Origin: Thalassobacillus_A hwangdonensis | GTDB taxonomy: Bacteria; Bacillota; Bacilli; Bacillales; Halobacillaceae | Assembly: GCF_042675915.1 (NCBI RefSeq) | Contig: NZ_JBHTKL010000006.1 | Span: 310,001-374,000 of the forward strand | Direction: 5' to 3' | DNA: 64,000 nucleotides | Part shown: in pieces, positions 16,015 to 25,138 of the stretch | How positions within the stretch are numbered: the first letter of the stretch is position 1 | How the letters are laid out: the number at the start of each line of letters is the position of its first letter | The notes under the pieces: model-generated | Database searches by the model: none | What the model saw: only the letters and a program-made list of their open reading frames with translations | Told to the model about the DNA's origin: nothing | Program-made: the position numbers and the translations under genes

Positions 16015-17691
16015 CTAAGAGATGGAGACTTTGCGCTGGCTTTCCACTTTTTTTGCCATTCGATAAGTCTTGTAGCCCCCACTCAGATTAATCGCTTCAA
16101 AGCCATGATTCATCAACGTCTTGACCGCAAGATAGCCGCGCAACCCGACCTGACAGCCCACATAGATAGGCTGATCTTTCGGTAGTTCATGAAGTCTATC
16201 CCTCAGCTGTCCCAAAGGAATGTTCACAGAGCCCGGGATAAATCCGATCTCCCTTTCGGCAGGCTCCCTGACATCGATCAACACCCCACCTTCAGCGACA
16301 ATCCGATCGATTTCATCGTGGTGCACGACCTTCAAGTCGCCTTCCACAACGTTCGCCGCTGCATAGCCAGCCAGGTTCACTGGATCTTTTGCAGAAGAAT
16401 ACGGCGGCGCATAAGCAAGCTCAAGATCAGCCAAGTCCGCAACAGTCAGCTTCCCTTTAATCGCAGTTGCGATCACATCAATCCGTTTTTCTACACCTTT
16501 CAACCCGACTGCCTGGGCCCCGTAGATTTCACCTGTCACAGGATGGAACAGTAGTTTCAATGCCAGGGGACTTCCGCCTGGATAATAGCCTGCATTAGAG
16601 ATTGGATGCACATGTACCGCTTCATAAGTCACCCCAAGCCGCTTCAGCACTTTTTCATTGCTACCAGTAGTAGCAGCCGTCAGGTCGAAAATCTTTGCCA
16701 CGGAAGTTCCGAGCGTTCCTTTGTAGGCTGCATTCATGCCGTTGATGTGATCCGCTACCAATCTACCCTGGCGATTCGCCGGCCATGCGAGTGGCACCAT
16801 TGTCGGCACCTGATGGATGTAATCCTTCACTTCGATTGCATCACCGATTGCGTATATGTTCTCGTCTTCTGTCTGAAGGTGTTGATTGACGACGATTCCA
16901 CCACGATCTCCAACTGCAAGCCCTGCGCCAGTCGCTAGTTCGTTTTCCGGACGGACCCCGATGGACAGGATGGTCATGTCACTCACAAGCTTCCTTCCGC
17001 TTGCAAGTTCGACCTCTTTTCCTTGGTCATAGAACGCCTTCACTCCATCCTTCAAAATGACACGAACTCCCTTTTCAATCAGCTCTTTTTGAACCATCGC
17101 CGCCATTTCATAGTCAAGCGTTCCCATCACCTGATCGCCAAGCTCGACGAGCGTCACTTCGATTCCAAGGTGAGCCAGATTCTCCGCCATCTCAAGACCG
17201 ATGAAGCCCCCGCCAACGATGACTGCCTGTTTCGGCTGGCGCTCATCGACCCAGCCTTTGATTTTGTCGGTATCCGGCACAGACCTCAACGTGAAAATAT
17301 TTTCAGCCTCTTCATAACCAGGTAATGGCGGTACAATCGGGCGTGCTCCAGGAGACAGGATCAATCGATCATAGTTCTCTGTATAGACGTTTCCTGTCCT
17401 TAAATCTTTGATTTCCACCGTCTGCTTGTCACGATCGATACCGACCGCTTCACTCAGGTTGCGAATATCGAGGTTGAACTTTTTAGACATACCTTCCACT
17501 GTCTGGACAAGCAGCGCATCCCTGTTCGTAATTACTCCGCCGATGTAATAAGGCAACCCGCAATTGGCAAAAGAAATGTATTCTCCCTTTTCAAGCATGA
17601 TGATTTCGTCCTCTTCACTCAACCGACGCAGTCTAGCTGCAGCTGTAGCTCCTCCTGCAACTCCACCGACAATGATAATTTTCTTCCCCAT
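16015..17691 (-). CDS. CoA-disulfide reductase fused to rhodanese (CoADR-RHD)
   Basis: The 558-residue flavoenzyme has the FAD fingerprint VGGVAGGATAAARLRR at the N-terminus, the single redox cysteine C44 in SFANCGLPYYIGG, an NAD(P)H domain (VIVGGGFIGLEMAENL), the FAD motif YAIGDAIEV, a dimerisation domain, and a C-terminal rhodanese domain with Cys513 in VGCQVGLRG. CoADR-RHD enzymes reduce CoA disulfide and CoA persulfide/polysulfide, linking thiol redox balance and sulfane sulfur removal. Start: the ATG at 17691 has AAAGGGG nine bases upstream; the earlier in-frame starts are badly spaced. Just upstream are a TGTGA-N6-TCACA palindrome and an ATAC...GTAT element, so sulfur or oxygen control is likely. 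Confidence 0.9.
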   Translation of the reverse strand: MGKKIIIVGGVAGGATAAARLRRLSEEDEIIMLEKGEYISFANCGLPYYIGGVITNRDALLVQTVEGMSKKFNLDIRNLSEAVGIDRDKQTVEIKDLRTGNVYTENYDRLILSPGARPIVPPLPGYEEAENIFTLRSVPDTDKIKGWVDERQPKQAVIVGGGFIGLEMAENLAHLGIEVTLVELGDQVMGTLDYEMAAMVQKELIEKGVRVILKDGVKAFYDQGKEVELASGRKLVSDMTILSIGVRPENELATGAGLAVGDRGGIVVNQHLQTEDENIYAIGDAIEVKDYIHQVPTMVPLAWPANRQGRLVADHINGMNAAYKGTLGTSVAKIFDLTAATTGSNEKVLKRLGVTYEAVHVHPISNAGYYPGGSPLALKLLFHPVTGEIYGAQAVGLKGVEKRIDVIATAIKGKLTVADLADLELAYAPPYSSAKDPVNLAGYAAANVVEGDLKVVHHDEIDRIVAEGGVLIDVREPAEREIGFIPGSVNIPLGQLRDRLHELPKDQPIYVGCQVGLRGYLAVKTLMNHGFEAINLSGGYKTYRMAKKVESQRKVSIS

Positions 17692-17709
17692 GACATTCAT
17701 CCCCTTTAT

Positions 17710-17725
17710 TGTGAATTGATTCACA
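17710..17725 (-). promoter_or_regulatory. CRP/Fnr-type box TGTGA-N6-TCACA
   Basis: TGTGAATTGATTCACA is a perfect match to the CRP/Fnr consensus TGTGA-N6-TCACA used by Bacillus Fnr. On the minus strand it lies between a possible promoter (TTGTTT-17-TAGAAT) and the ribosome site of the CoA-disulfide reductase gene. This placement suggests repression or roadblock rather than activation. Confidence 0.55.
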
Positions 17726-17772
17726 TGTAACTTTATATCTCTATTCTACTCCTCTTCCACCCGCAAAACAAT

Positions 17773-17788
17773 ATACCCCCTTGTGTAT
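17773..17788 (-). promoter_or_regulatory. Possible CsoR/CstR-type operator
   Basis: ATACCCCCTTGTGTAT has ATAC/GTAT ends and a run of five C. This loosely resembles CsoR-family (CstR) operators that control persulfide genes. It lies near the possible -35 region of the CoADR-rhodanese gene. The second half lacks the G-run, so this is weak. Confidence 0.25.
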
Positions 17789-17805
17789 TTTTTGCGACAA
17801 AAAAA

Positions 17806-17829
17806 TTCCCCTACCTTATCGGCGAGGAA
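17806..17829 (-). terminator. Terminator of the VOC gene
   Basis: TTCC...GGAA with imperfect inner pairing. On the minus strand it is followed by a run of seven T. Confidence 0.55.
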
Positions 17830-17834
17830 CAATT

Positions 17835-18230
17835 TTATTTCTTATTTGAGTTGTAAGTCTCCATTTCCTTCTCGACCATTTCCCTGTAGTTGTCCTCAAA
17901 CGGCTCCCAAAGCTCGACCATATTCCCTGATACATCTTCAATCCTGGCAAACTTGCCGTAGTCATACTCCTGAACTTCCTGAATGACTTTCACCTGTTTC
18001 TGCACCAGCTTTTCCATAAAAGCATCCAGGTCATCGACGGTAAAATTGAGCTTCGTATGTCCGCCCTCTTTGTTAGCAAACGTGATCAAGGTAAAGGTGT
18101 TCGGGTTCAGAAAATTAATGCCATACTCACTTACATCCAGCTCCAGTACATCCCTGTACCAGTCCACCAGCTTTTTCACATCACTGTCGATATTCAGAAA
18201 AACGCCGCCAAGTCCAGTTATCCCAGCCAT
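17835..18230 (-). CDS. VOC-family (glyoxalase-like) protein
   Basis: The 131-residue protein has the paired beta-alpha-beta-beta-beta units of the vicinal oxygen chelate fold: GVFLNIDSDVKKLVDWYRDVLELDV, then a strand pair with TKLNFTVDDLDAFMEKL and a final ISGNMVELWEPF-like VSGNMVELWEPF with the Glu metal ligand. Members include glyoxalases, dioxygenases and resistance proteins; the substrate is not visible. I prefer the ATG at 18230 (AAAGG nine bases upstream) over the ATG at 18239, which touches the site. Confidence 0.75.
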   Translation of the reverse strand: MAGITGLGGVFLNIDSDVKKLVDWYRDVLELDVSEYGINFLNPNTFTLITFANKEGGHTKLNFTVDDLDAFMEKLVQKQVKVIQEVQEYDYGKFARIEDVSGNMVELWEPFEDNYREMVEKEMETYNSNKK

Positions 18231-18257
18231 ATCATCCATCCTTTCAATTATGGTTCA

Positions 18258-18929
18258 TTACAAAATTCGCAGAGTCTCCCCGTCGATTATCTTAATATGT
18301 ATGCCTTTCGATGTTCCTCCTCCAATATGATTTGGAACATTCGAAAGATTAAGTGACTCTTTGAAATTAATCCGCCTTTTTTGATTCGCTTCTATCGTAA
18401 CACGATGAGGACCAGCTAAATTCATCAGTGACTCCATTCGTAAATCATCTTCCTGATAAGTTGAATCCAGAAATTCCAGTTCAAATGTCACCGCTTCATT
18501 GCTGCGGTTATGTAATGAAAGATTGCATTTCGCATCCATCAAGTCTTCGTCCACAGAATCGAAACTGCACGCTCCCTCCCCATTGTAGGAGATGGCGTCT
18601 ATACCCTTCGCAAGTGTCTCCTGGTACATCGTAATGAGAAGCGTCGGTAAAATGGTATAGGCAATCACGACAATAATTGTTGTTCTTAAGCGATACTTTT
18701 TCAAACCAATGGCAAGTAGGATGATGGCAGCTATAAACAAAACGGATCCAGTTATACCAAGTGAAATCGAGCCATCATAATTACTTATCGGAAAAGACAT
18801 AAAGATCGTTCGTGCCTGTGTTTCAACCATTGGATTATTTGGAAAAGGAAAATATAAATACATACAGATTCCCAAAGTAATAAGAGAAATCATTACTGCC
18901 ACTTTACTACTGAACATCTTATCCCCCAT
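18258..18929 (-). CDS. Membrane protein, unknown
   Basis: The 223-residue protein has three N-terminal hydrophobic helices (about residues 9-27, 50-73 and 81-100) and a C-terminal outside domain of about 110 residues with a beta-sandwich look (CNLSLHNRSNEAVTFELEFLD). That looks like a transport-linked or sensor membrane protein, but no family is recognised. The ATG at 18929 has AAGGAG five bases upstream. It is 27 bases upstream of the VOC gene and may be co-transcribed with it. Confidence 0.5.
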   Translation of the reverse strand: MGDKMFSSKVAVMISLITLGICMYLYFPFPNNPMVETQARTIFMSFPISNYDGSISLGITGSVLFIAAIILLAIGLKKYRLRTTIIVVIAYTILPTLLITMYQETLAKGIDAISYNGEGACSFDSVDEDLMDAKCNLSLHNRSNEAVTFELEFLDSTYQEDDLRMESLMNLAGPHRVTIEANQKRRINFKESLNLSNVPNHIGGGTSKGIHIKIIDGETLRIL

Positions 18930-18990
18930 CTCCACTCCTTACGTACATTTTAACATTAATTTACAGTCATCCCCTCGATATTCTCACACA

Positions 18991-19020
18991 AAAAAGACCA
19001 AATCATCTAAGATTTGGCCT
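18991..19020 (-). terminator. Terminator of the TspO-like gene
   Basis: GGCCAAATC ... GATTTGGTC on the minus strand, followed by TTTTTTGTG, eight bases past the stop at 19028. Confidence 0.75.
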
Positions 19021-19027
19021 TTGAATA

Positions 19028-19765
19028 TTATCTGGAACCTTTCCCGGCTTTTGAAAAAGCATAAAAGATAACAGCTACGAGAATCACCGCGGCAAGAGCA
19101 AACGACGCGTACACCACTGTCGGCTCCTTCCCCTGCTGATTCACTCCGATTCCGATGAACGCCCAGACGAAGACGAGCGGATACACCCAGTCATTCTCTT
19201 TCACCATGAAAAAGATCGCCAGTGCAGTCGCGACAACCAGCATGATCACTGTCCATGCAACATCCGAAATCCCCCAGCCATCCCACTCGATGTAAGTGAG
19301 GTAATAGCTGATGTTCGCAATCGTCGCAACACTGATCCAGCCTAGATAGACCGAAAATGGCAGACGATCCAAGAATGATGCCCCCACCTCTTGGAGCGTG
19401 ACATACAACCGGATGAGCGTCACGAGCAAAGCCAGCATCACAAGGACGGAAGCAAAGAAATATTCATAATGCCACATGAAGATCCACAAACTGTTCAACA
19501 GCGAACTAAGTACGAATAAGCCACTCGTTTTCTGATACACCGGTGAATTCCTTCGGTCTTTAGGAAACTGCCGGAGAATCCAGATGGCGAGCAGGAGGTA
19601 AATGAACCCCCAAATGCTGAACACATAGCCTGCCGGGGTGAACAGCACGTCCAGTCGATTGGAAATCTCTCCGGTCGTCTGCCCGTTGAGCGGCAGAATG
19701 TTCGCCAGCGCGTTGACCGTCACCATGATCAGAAATGCGATGATGTTAAGTATCAGCTTTCCCAT
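19028..19765 (-). CDS. TspO/MBR-like tryptophan-rich sensory protein
   Basis: The 245-residue membrane protein has about seven hydrophobic helices rich in Trp (FSIWGFIYLLLAIW, SLWIFMWHYEYFF, WDGWGISDVAW). This fits the larger Bacillus-type relatives of TspO/MBR ('tryptophan-rich sensory protein'), which are longer than the five-helix TspO. TspO proteins bind porphyrins and influence tetrapyrrole or stress responses; for this longer type the role is not known. The ATG at 19765 has AAGGGG seven bases upstream. It is the first gene outside the defence island. Confidence 0.7.
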   Translation of the reverse strand: MGKLILNIIAFLIMVTVNALANILPLNGQTTGEISNRLDVLFTPAGYVFSIWGFIYLLLAIWILRQFPKDRRNSPVYQKTSGLFVLSSLLNSLWIFMWHYEYFFASVLVMLALLVTLIRLYVTLQEVGASFLDRLPFSVYLGWISVATIANISYYLTYIEWDGWGISDVAWTVIMLVVATALAIFFMVKENDWVYPLVFVWAFIGIGVNQQGKEPTVVYASFALAAVILVAVIFYAFSKAGKGSR

Positions 19766-19867
19766 GACCAAGCCCCTTCCACTTTACTAAGTGCTTATAG
19801 TATTCCTTTTCGCCTCAGAAACAAACGTTTTGACAGGCTATTAGAAATTATATTCCATCCTCCATAT

Positions 19868-19895
19868 AAAAAGGACCCGCAGTTGGGTCCTTTTT
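19868..19895 (-). terminator. Terminator of the defence operon
   Basis: AAAAAGGACCC ... GGGTCCTTTTT, an 11-bp stem, lies 37 bases past the stop of the MazG-like gene, the last gene of the minus-strand island. Confidence 0.85.
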
Positions 19896-19932
19896 AATTA
19901 TTCTGCTTATCTTCTTTTTGTTCAGTATATGA

Positions 19933-20256
19933 TCAGTCTTCAACGCTTTCCAAAAACACTTGATCATTAAAAGCCCCACGCTCTTGAGCTTTCTTCTTGC
20001 GTACTTTTTCAACTTCTTCAATTGAGGAGTCGTGTTGTTTCGCTAAAGCACTGACAAGTTCCATTATGTCTGCTAACTCCTCTACGGCTGCTTTATTCTC
20101 ATTTACATCAAGGTATTCATCAACTTCCTCTAACAGCTTTTTCCTCAATTCTGTTTGATACTCTAAAGTTGAAAGTCTTCTTGTTTGCAATATCTTTCCG
20201 TTTTGTATAATGATTTCAGGAATTCGATCACGTACAAGCTTATTGTAAATCGGCAT
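19933..20256 (-). CDS. MazG-like nucleotide pyrophosphohydrolase, last gene of the island
   Basis: The 107-residue protein begins MPIYNKLVRDRIPEIIIQNG, which is typical of the phosphoribosyl-ATP pyrophosphohydrolase-like MazG subgroup. The metal-binding helices follow: KLLEEVDEYLDV (the E-x-x-E motif) and AVEELADIMELVSAL (the E-x-x-D motif). Such enzymes split NTPs or dNTPs to monophosphate and pyrophosphate. In defence islands they may lower nucleotide pools or clear modified nucleotides. Only 16 bases separate it from the McrC-like gene, so it belongs to the same unit. A role in phage defence is an inference from position. Confidence 0.8.
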   Translation of the reverse strand: MPIYNKLVRDRIPEIIIQNGKILQTRRLSTLEYQTELRKKLLEEVDEYLDVNENKAAVEELADIMELVSALAKQHDSSIEEVEKVRKKKAQERGAFNDQVFLESVED

Positions 20257-20272
20257 CTGTTCACCCCTCGAC

Positions 20273-22732
20273 TTATAGTATTGCGGTAATAGATTTGAAA
20301 ACCTTATTCACTCGATACAAGCAATCTTCATACGAAAGAATTATATGATCATTCGGAGAAGTCACTATTACATATTCTTTATTCATTTTTATTTCTAATC
20401 CCTTTTTTATATCAGAGAGAGAAACTATTTGAGATGCTTGCTCAATATTTGATTTATCTAAACCTACACTTATATCTTTTGAGAACCTTCTAATTACATT
20501 CCATAGTTGCTTTTCAACACTTGATTTCATATATAATTTGGGTAACTCATCGGCAGTTTTGAGATTATTTAATGAGGTTATGCTTGATGAACTAATTCCA
20601 TAGCCGACAGGCTTTATCTTCGTTTTTAGTCTTTTCCAACTATGAACTTTAAAAGTTAAGTAGCTCTCGTTAACACACACTTCATTAACCTTAGCGAACT
20701 GATTTATTCCTCCATCTTCACCGAATACATTCTTCGGCATGTATAAAGAAATGTATGATGCAGCATTCCAATCTTTGCACAACACTTTTGATGCTATGTT
20801 TATTTCACCTGTTTGATTTATCTCAATTAATTCTTGTTTACTATTAACTTTAATTATTAAAACTTTTTCTTCTAAACTAGACTGCCATTCTTGCAACGTA
20901 CCTTTTGGTAAGATACCTTCTTGTTGTAATTTTTTCGGCGAACTTTCAATTAATCGATCCAAAAACCTTTCTACCAAAGAAGTTGCATTTGGTAAGAAAG
21001 GAAATCCTCCAATATTGACTTTTTGGATACTTTGATAAAATTCGTGTTTTTCATACTCTAGTTCTTCTCCCCACGGAAAGAGCACATAAGCACCAAAGGT
21101 TGTTCGTTCATAATTTTTCACTTTATTACTCACGATAGCATCTCTGTAACGATGCATTGTATTAATATCTTCTTCAAGAGGACCTGGACTATTGTAGTTT
21201 CGCTCATAATAACTTCCTTCAATTGCAAAATCCACTCTGTATTTCGCATCGAAAACATATTCATAAGAGTAATCTTTTCCTACTTTTTCAATACTTAAAA
21301 CAGAGTCTGGTTTCTGCTTTACTGTAGGCAATCGCCCGGAATGCTTTTGAAAGTATAAAGTGATTTTTTCATTAGTATGCGGGTGACGAAAGATTCTTTT
21401 GGCTGTCATGGACTGATCTAATGTAACAAATAATCCGTTTCTGTTAACTTTAATAATATCTTGACTTACCATAATATACTTTGCTGCTAAAATTTGACCA
21501 AGCTTAAGAAAAGTCCAATACTCATAAAGTGTAGCAACATCTTTAATTGACATTTTTGCTAACTCCCCATTTAAAACAAGCCCTCGAGATAATGTTAAAT
21601 AGGTTTGATAAGCTTCTCTATACCCTGGTGCCAATTGCATTACTAAGCTCATAACCGAGCGGTCTAATGTTCCAATTCCCTTCCAAAAAGTAGACTTTAG
21701 CCTACTATTTAAAGACTTTTCCATGCCATTTAATTGTTTAACAACCTCTTCATAATTATTTGAATAGTAAAGGTTGGTTCTATCTTCTAAGACTTTTTTT
21801 AGCATGTCTATTTTGTGGCTTAACCTAATCATCATCCATTTTACAAATCGATTCTCTAAAGTATCGTAAGTCATGAACTTTTTAACATTTAAGCCTTTTA
21901 TAGGCATTAGGCTGGTATCAGCAATATTAATACCATGTTCAGTCTTTACAAATAGGTCCGGTCGCTTTTGGAGAAATTTTCTCCCTTTTGAGTCTTGCTT
22001 CTTTAACTGGTCCCCTCTAACTAGTTGATGTTCTTTGGAAAGCTGATGATGAGGCTGTCTTTCTATTTGAGAAATAGATTTAGAAAATTGTTTATAATAC
22101 TTCATCAGTAAACGATAAAATTCTGTCCATGAAGATTCTACAGTTAATGTAGTTGTTGATCCTAAATAAGTTTTTTTCACAAAATGGTAGGCTAAATTAT
22201 AAATTTCTTCATTCACTTCTTCTAGAAGCTTCTTATAATCTTCTTTATAAGACAGCTTAGATGGAAAAATTTCAAGAGTGATTTCTAATTGTTTATCTCC
22301 ATTACTATATATAGAAAATGTTGAATAACCTACTTCATTCGTAAAAGTTAGGTTTCCCATTAAAAGTTGGTTTGGTGGTTTTCCTACCTTACTTACAGCT
22401 TTCCTAATTGACGGGTGTTCATGGTAGAACTCCAAGGAAGCTTTATTCTTTGGAGTCACCACTAACTGGTACACACCATTTTCAAAAAACAAAGGTGGAA
22501 CAACTTGAGATTCAGTTAACGTTTCCTCATTTACATCAAAGAGGCGAATGGATTCGACGCCTCCCCCTATTACTGAAAAGTACATACGTTCATTAGGGTG
22601 AATGTCTTTATATTGTTTCAGGCTTTCATAACGGTGATGAAACGGTCTTCCCTTTATATATAAAGAAAAAGATTCAGTCTCTATTTCTATTAGTTCAATT
22701 TCGTTAGCTAATCCAGAAGGATGTGAAACCAT
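20273..22732 (-). CDS. McrC-like nuclease subunit with DUF2357 domain
   Basis: The 819-residue protein has an N-terminal DUF2357-type region and a central PD-(D/E)XK core: D476 in KPDSVLSIE, then D495-A-K497 in VFDAKYRVDF, followed by MHRYRDAI, the usual downstream helix. It lacks membrane segments. DUF2357 proteins pair with McrB-type GTPases as the nuclease partner in type IV restriction. The gene starts 29 bases inside the end of the McrB-like gene, which shows tight coupling. The ATG at 22732 has AGAGGTGAT upstream. AT-rich, as is the whole island. The assignment of nuclease role is strong from the motif; target specificity is unknown. Confidence 0.8.
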   Translation of the reverse strand: MVSHPSGLANEIELIEIETESFSLYIKGRPFHHRYESLKQYKDIHPNERMYFSVIGGGVESIRLFDVNEETLTESQVVPPLFFENGVYQLVVTPKNKASLEFYHEHPSIRKAVSKVGKPPNQLLMGNLTFTNEVGYSTFSIYSNGDKQLEITLEIFPSKLSYKEDYKKLLEEVNEEIYNLAYHFVKKTYLGSTTTLTVESSWTEFYRLLMKYYKQFSKSISQIERQPHHQLSKEHQLVRGDQLKKQDSKGRKFLQKRPDLFVKTEHGINIADTSLMPIKGLNVKKFMTYDTLENRFVKWMMIRLSHKIDMLKKVLEDRTNLYYSNNYEEVVKQLNGMEKSLNSRLKSTFWKGIGTLDRSVMSLVMQLAPGYREAYQTYLTLSRGLVLNGELAKMSIKDVATLYEYWTFLKLGQILAAKYIMVSQDIIKVNRNGLFVTLDQSMTAKRIFRHPHTNEKITLYFQKHSGRLPTVKQKPDSVLSIEKVGKDYSYEYVFDAKYRVDFAIEGSYYERNYNSPGPLEEDINTMHRYRDAIVSNKVKNYERTTFGAYVLFPWGEELEYEKHEFYQSIQKVNIGGFPFLPNATSLVERFLDRLIESSPKKLQQEGILPKGTLQEWQSSLEEKVLIIKVNSKQELIEINQTGEINIASKVLCKDWNAASYISLYMPKNVFGEDGGINQFAKVNEVCVNESYLTFKVHSWKRLKTKIKPVGYGISSSSITSLNNLKTADELPKLYMKSSVEKQLWNVIRRFSKDISVGLDKSNIEQASQIVSLSDIKKGLEIKMNKEYVIVTSPNDHIILSYEDCLYRVNKVFKSITAIL

Positions 22733-25109
22733 CTAGATCACCTCTTAGAAGCATCTCATATACTTTCCCACCACTCCGAGGGAAGCGAGCCTTCTCTAAT
22801 ATGTCATTGGCTTGCTCGATTGATATATCAGTTTCATATTCGTGGTTTGTAAAGTAAGCATACAAGTCCTTTAAAACTTGGAATGACTGTCCATGACTAG
22901 CTGTTAGACGAGGGAGTATTTTTTGATAAAACTGATAATCCAGCGCTTCATTAAAGCCCATGACATAACGACTATATATAACATAAAAACAAACTTCGTC
23001 ACGTACACGATAGCCTACATGAGCTTGGATTGGTTCTAATAATTTGTTTACTTTTACTAATTCATCCGTTACATCTTTTACTAAGGACTCATGATCACCA
23101 TAGGCATCTTTTAACTGAAGATACTGGGAACAAAGCCTTTGGTTTCTAAGATTAATTGATTTAACCTCTTCAAGCTTCTCTTTAAAGAAAGAAAAAGTGT
23201 CAAGGTGAACATCATTATATTCAATAGTATTAGCTCTATCTAATACCTTTTTGCTAAAAGGATGAGTCGTTTCATCCATATTAACTGTTCCAACAATATA
23301 TAAGTTTGAGGGAATTGTTAGGCGTTCTCCCAATTGCGCCTCTTTAAGGATTGGGAGCGTCTGAATTTCTCCGTTTTTCCATTTACGACTTTCAATCACG
23401 CTTAAAAAATCACTAAAATAGTACTCTACTCGAGCTAAGTTCATTTCATCTAACACCACAAAATATGGATGTTCAGGGTTATTTTTCGCCTGTTTAATTA
23501 TTGAAGTCAATTGCCCTTCCAGAAACTCACCCTTAATATCTGTATAACCTAGTAAATCTGAACCGTCACTCCAATCAGGTCGAACTGGTATCAAATTAAA
23601 ACGATTATTTTGTTCTGTTGCTCCTATACTTTCAGCAAAAAGCTCAATAATTTTTGTTTTCCCTGTTCCAGAAATCCCTGACAAAATGACAAATGGCTTT
23701 GTTTTTAGAGATATAAATAAGTTTTTTACACTTTCTAAACTATAATAAAATCCTTTATTTTGGATATAGGAGTGTATATGCTCAATAACTTTATCATCAG
23801 ACCAATCAATCGTTTCATCTGGTTGTTTTTCACGAATGTTTCCACTCTTTACTTTCACATAATAATCATAAATAGAAATCATAGATTTAAGGTCCTGCTG
23901 GAGCTCCTCTTCAGAAGGTAGAGCATCTTTATCGTATTGAATATAAAGAGCTGTAGACTCCCCATAACCTTTACTTTTAGAACTTTCTCCCAGATTAACG
24001 TTACCATCCTTTTGTATTGGCCTAGATGAAGAGTAATGTTCAGTATGTACTGTATTTCTAATATCTTCAGTTATATGTGCCATTTGTTCCTTAGTAGACT
24101 CGGTAATTCCTTGAGCAAATGTTAAGTACACGCTATTCATGTCTTCACTGAAAAGGTAAACCAAATAATATCCGCGTTGAGTACTAGTAGTTACATTATT
24201 ATCTAAAATAGAGATCCAAGGAACTTTAGCCCAATTACCTTTTCCCACAGACCCTTGAACTGAATAGCGATCTTCGTTTACAAAATCTAAGCTATGCAAA
24301 ATCATTGGTGCTTCAGATCGTACAAAATGCCCTAGTTCATTAGCTTTAAAGGGTGATTGTTTTTCTTGTAGATATTTATTCATAATCTTTTTTATTATTG
24401 GTCTAATCTTAGCCTCTTTATTTATGTTTAGTTTTTCATCCACTATGCCTACCCCTTTTAAGTAACTAATTTGCGTAGCTATTCTTTTTTCAGCCATTGA
24501 ATCAGTAATAGGATTTTCTTGTCTATAATTTCTTACAATATTTTCAGTCAATTCTACTAATATTCTCTTCTTACTAAATTCATTATATGATTGCATATGT
24601 TTTAATAGTTCAATGCTAAGAATAGAATACGGATGATTTAATACTTGTTTTTGAATTAACTTTAAACTTTCTTCTCTATATTCCTTTAATAGCTGATGAT
24701 TTAGGTTCTCATCTTTACTCAGAAAACCTAACAGCCTCAAGTCTTGTGGGGCTACTTTTTTCTCAAATTGATTGTTGAATGTTGTAGGCAATTTCTCGAA
24801 GCTTGTAACATATTTAAGGAATGCATCTAAATTTCTTAATGAATCTCTAAGTAATTGATTAGTTTTAAATTCCTTAAGTGAAATTTTATTAGTAAAGTCA
24901 TCTATCGAAACAAAAGGCAGTTCGTTAAATATTATAATAATATCGATAGGGATATTTCTTTCTTCCAAAACTTGCTCGTTTATTTCTCCTTCTTTAAATA
25001 AGAGCTCTACTAAATACCGAATGTCCCCCTCGGATATACTTTCGATAGTAGAATATTTCAAATTGGTTATTTTATTGGCCAATAATTTCAAGGTGAATTC
25101 AATTAACAT
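22704..25109 (-). CDS. McrB-like AAA+ GTPase with MrcB_N (DUF3578) domain
   Basis: The 801-residue protein has an N-terminal helical part, an MrcB_N/DUF3578 domain at about residues 250-370 (WAKVPWISILDNNVTT ... RGYYLVYLFSEDM), then an McrB-type AAA+ domain with Walker A GISGTGKT (478-485), Walker B LDEMNLAR (D554, E555) and the sensor GTVNMDE. The DUF3578 domain has an EVE-like fold used by type IV enzymes to read modified bases or backbones. The GTPase should drive translocation and activate the McrC-like nuclease. It is 74 bases downstream of sspD, with a terminator hairpin between. Confidence 0.88.
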   Translation of the reverse strand: MLIEFTLKLLANKITNLKYSTIESISEGDIRYLVELLFKEGEINEQVLEERNIPIDIIIIFNELPFVSIDDFTNKISLKEFKTNQLLRDSLRNLDAFLKYVTSFEKLPTTFNNQFEKKVAPQDLRLLGFLSKDENLNHQLLKEYREESLKLIQKQVLNHPYSILSIELLKHMQSYNEFSKKRILVELTENIVRNYRQENPITDSMAEKRIATQISYLKGVGIVDEKLNINKEAKIRPIIKKIMNKYLQEKQSPFKANELGHFVRSEAPMILHSLDFVNEDRYSVQGSVGKGNWAKVPWISILDNNVTTSTQRGYYLVYLFSEDMNSVYLTFAQGITESTKEQMAHITEDIRNTVHTEHYSSSRPIQKDGNVNLGESSKSKGYGESTALYIQYDKDALPSEEELQQDLKSMISIYDYYVKVKSGNIREKQPDETIDWSDDKVIEHIHSYIQNKGFYYSLESVKNLFISLKTKPFVILSGISGTGKTKIIELFAESIGATEQNNRFNLIPVRPDWSDGSDLLGYTDIKGEFLEGQLTSIIKQAKNNPEHPYFVVLDEMNLARVEYYFSDFLSVIESRKWKNGEIQTLPILKEAQLGERLTIPSNLYIVGTVNMDETTHPFSKKVLDRANTIEYNDVHLDTFSFFKEKLEEVKSINLRNQRLCSQYLQLKDAYGDHESLVKDVTDELVKVNKLLEPIQAHVGYRVRDEVCFYVIYSRYVMGFNEALDYQFYQKILPRLTASHGQSFQVLKDLYAYFTNHEYETDISIEQANDILEKARFPRSGGKVYEMLLRGDLDGFTSFWIS

Positions 25110-25138
25110 AATTAATCAATCCTTCTCAAGTTAAATAA

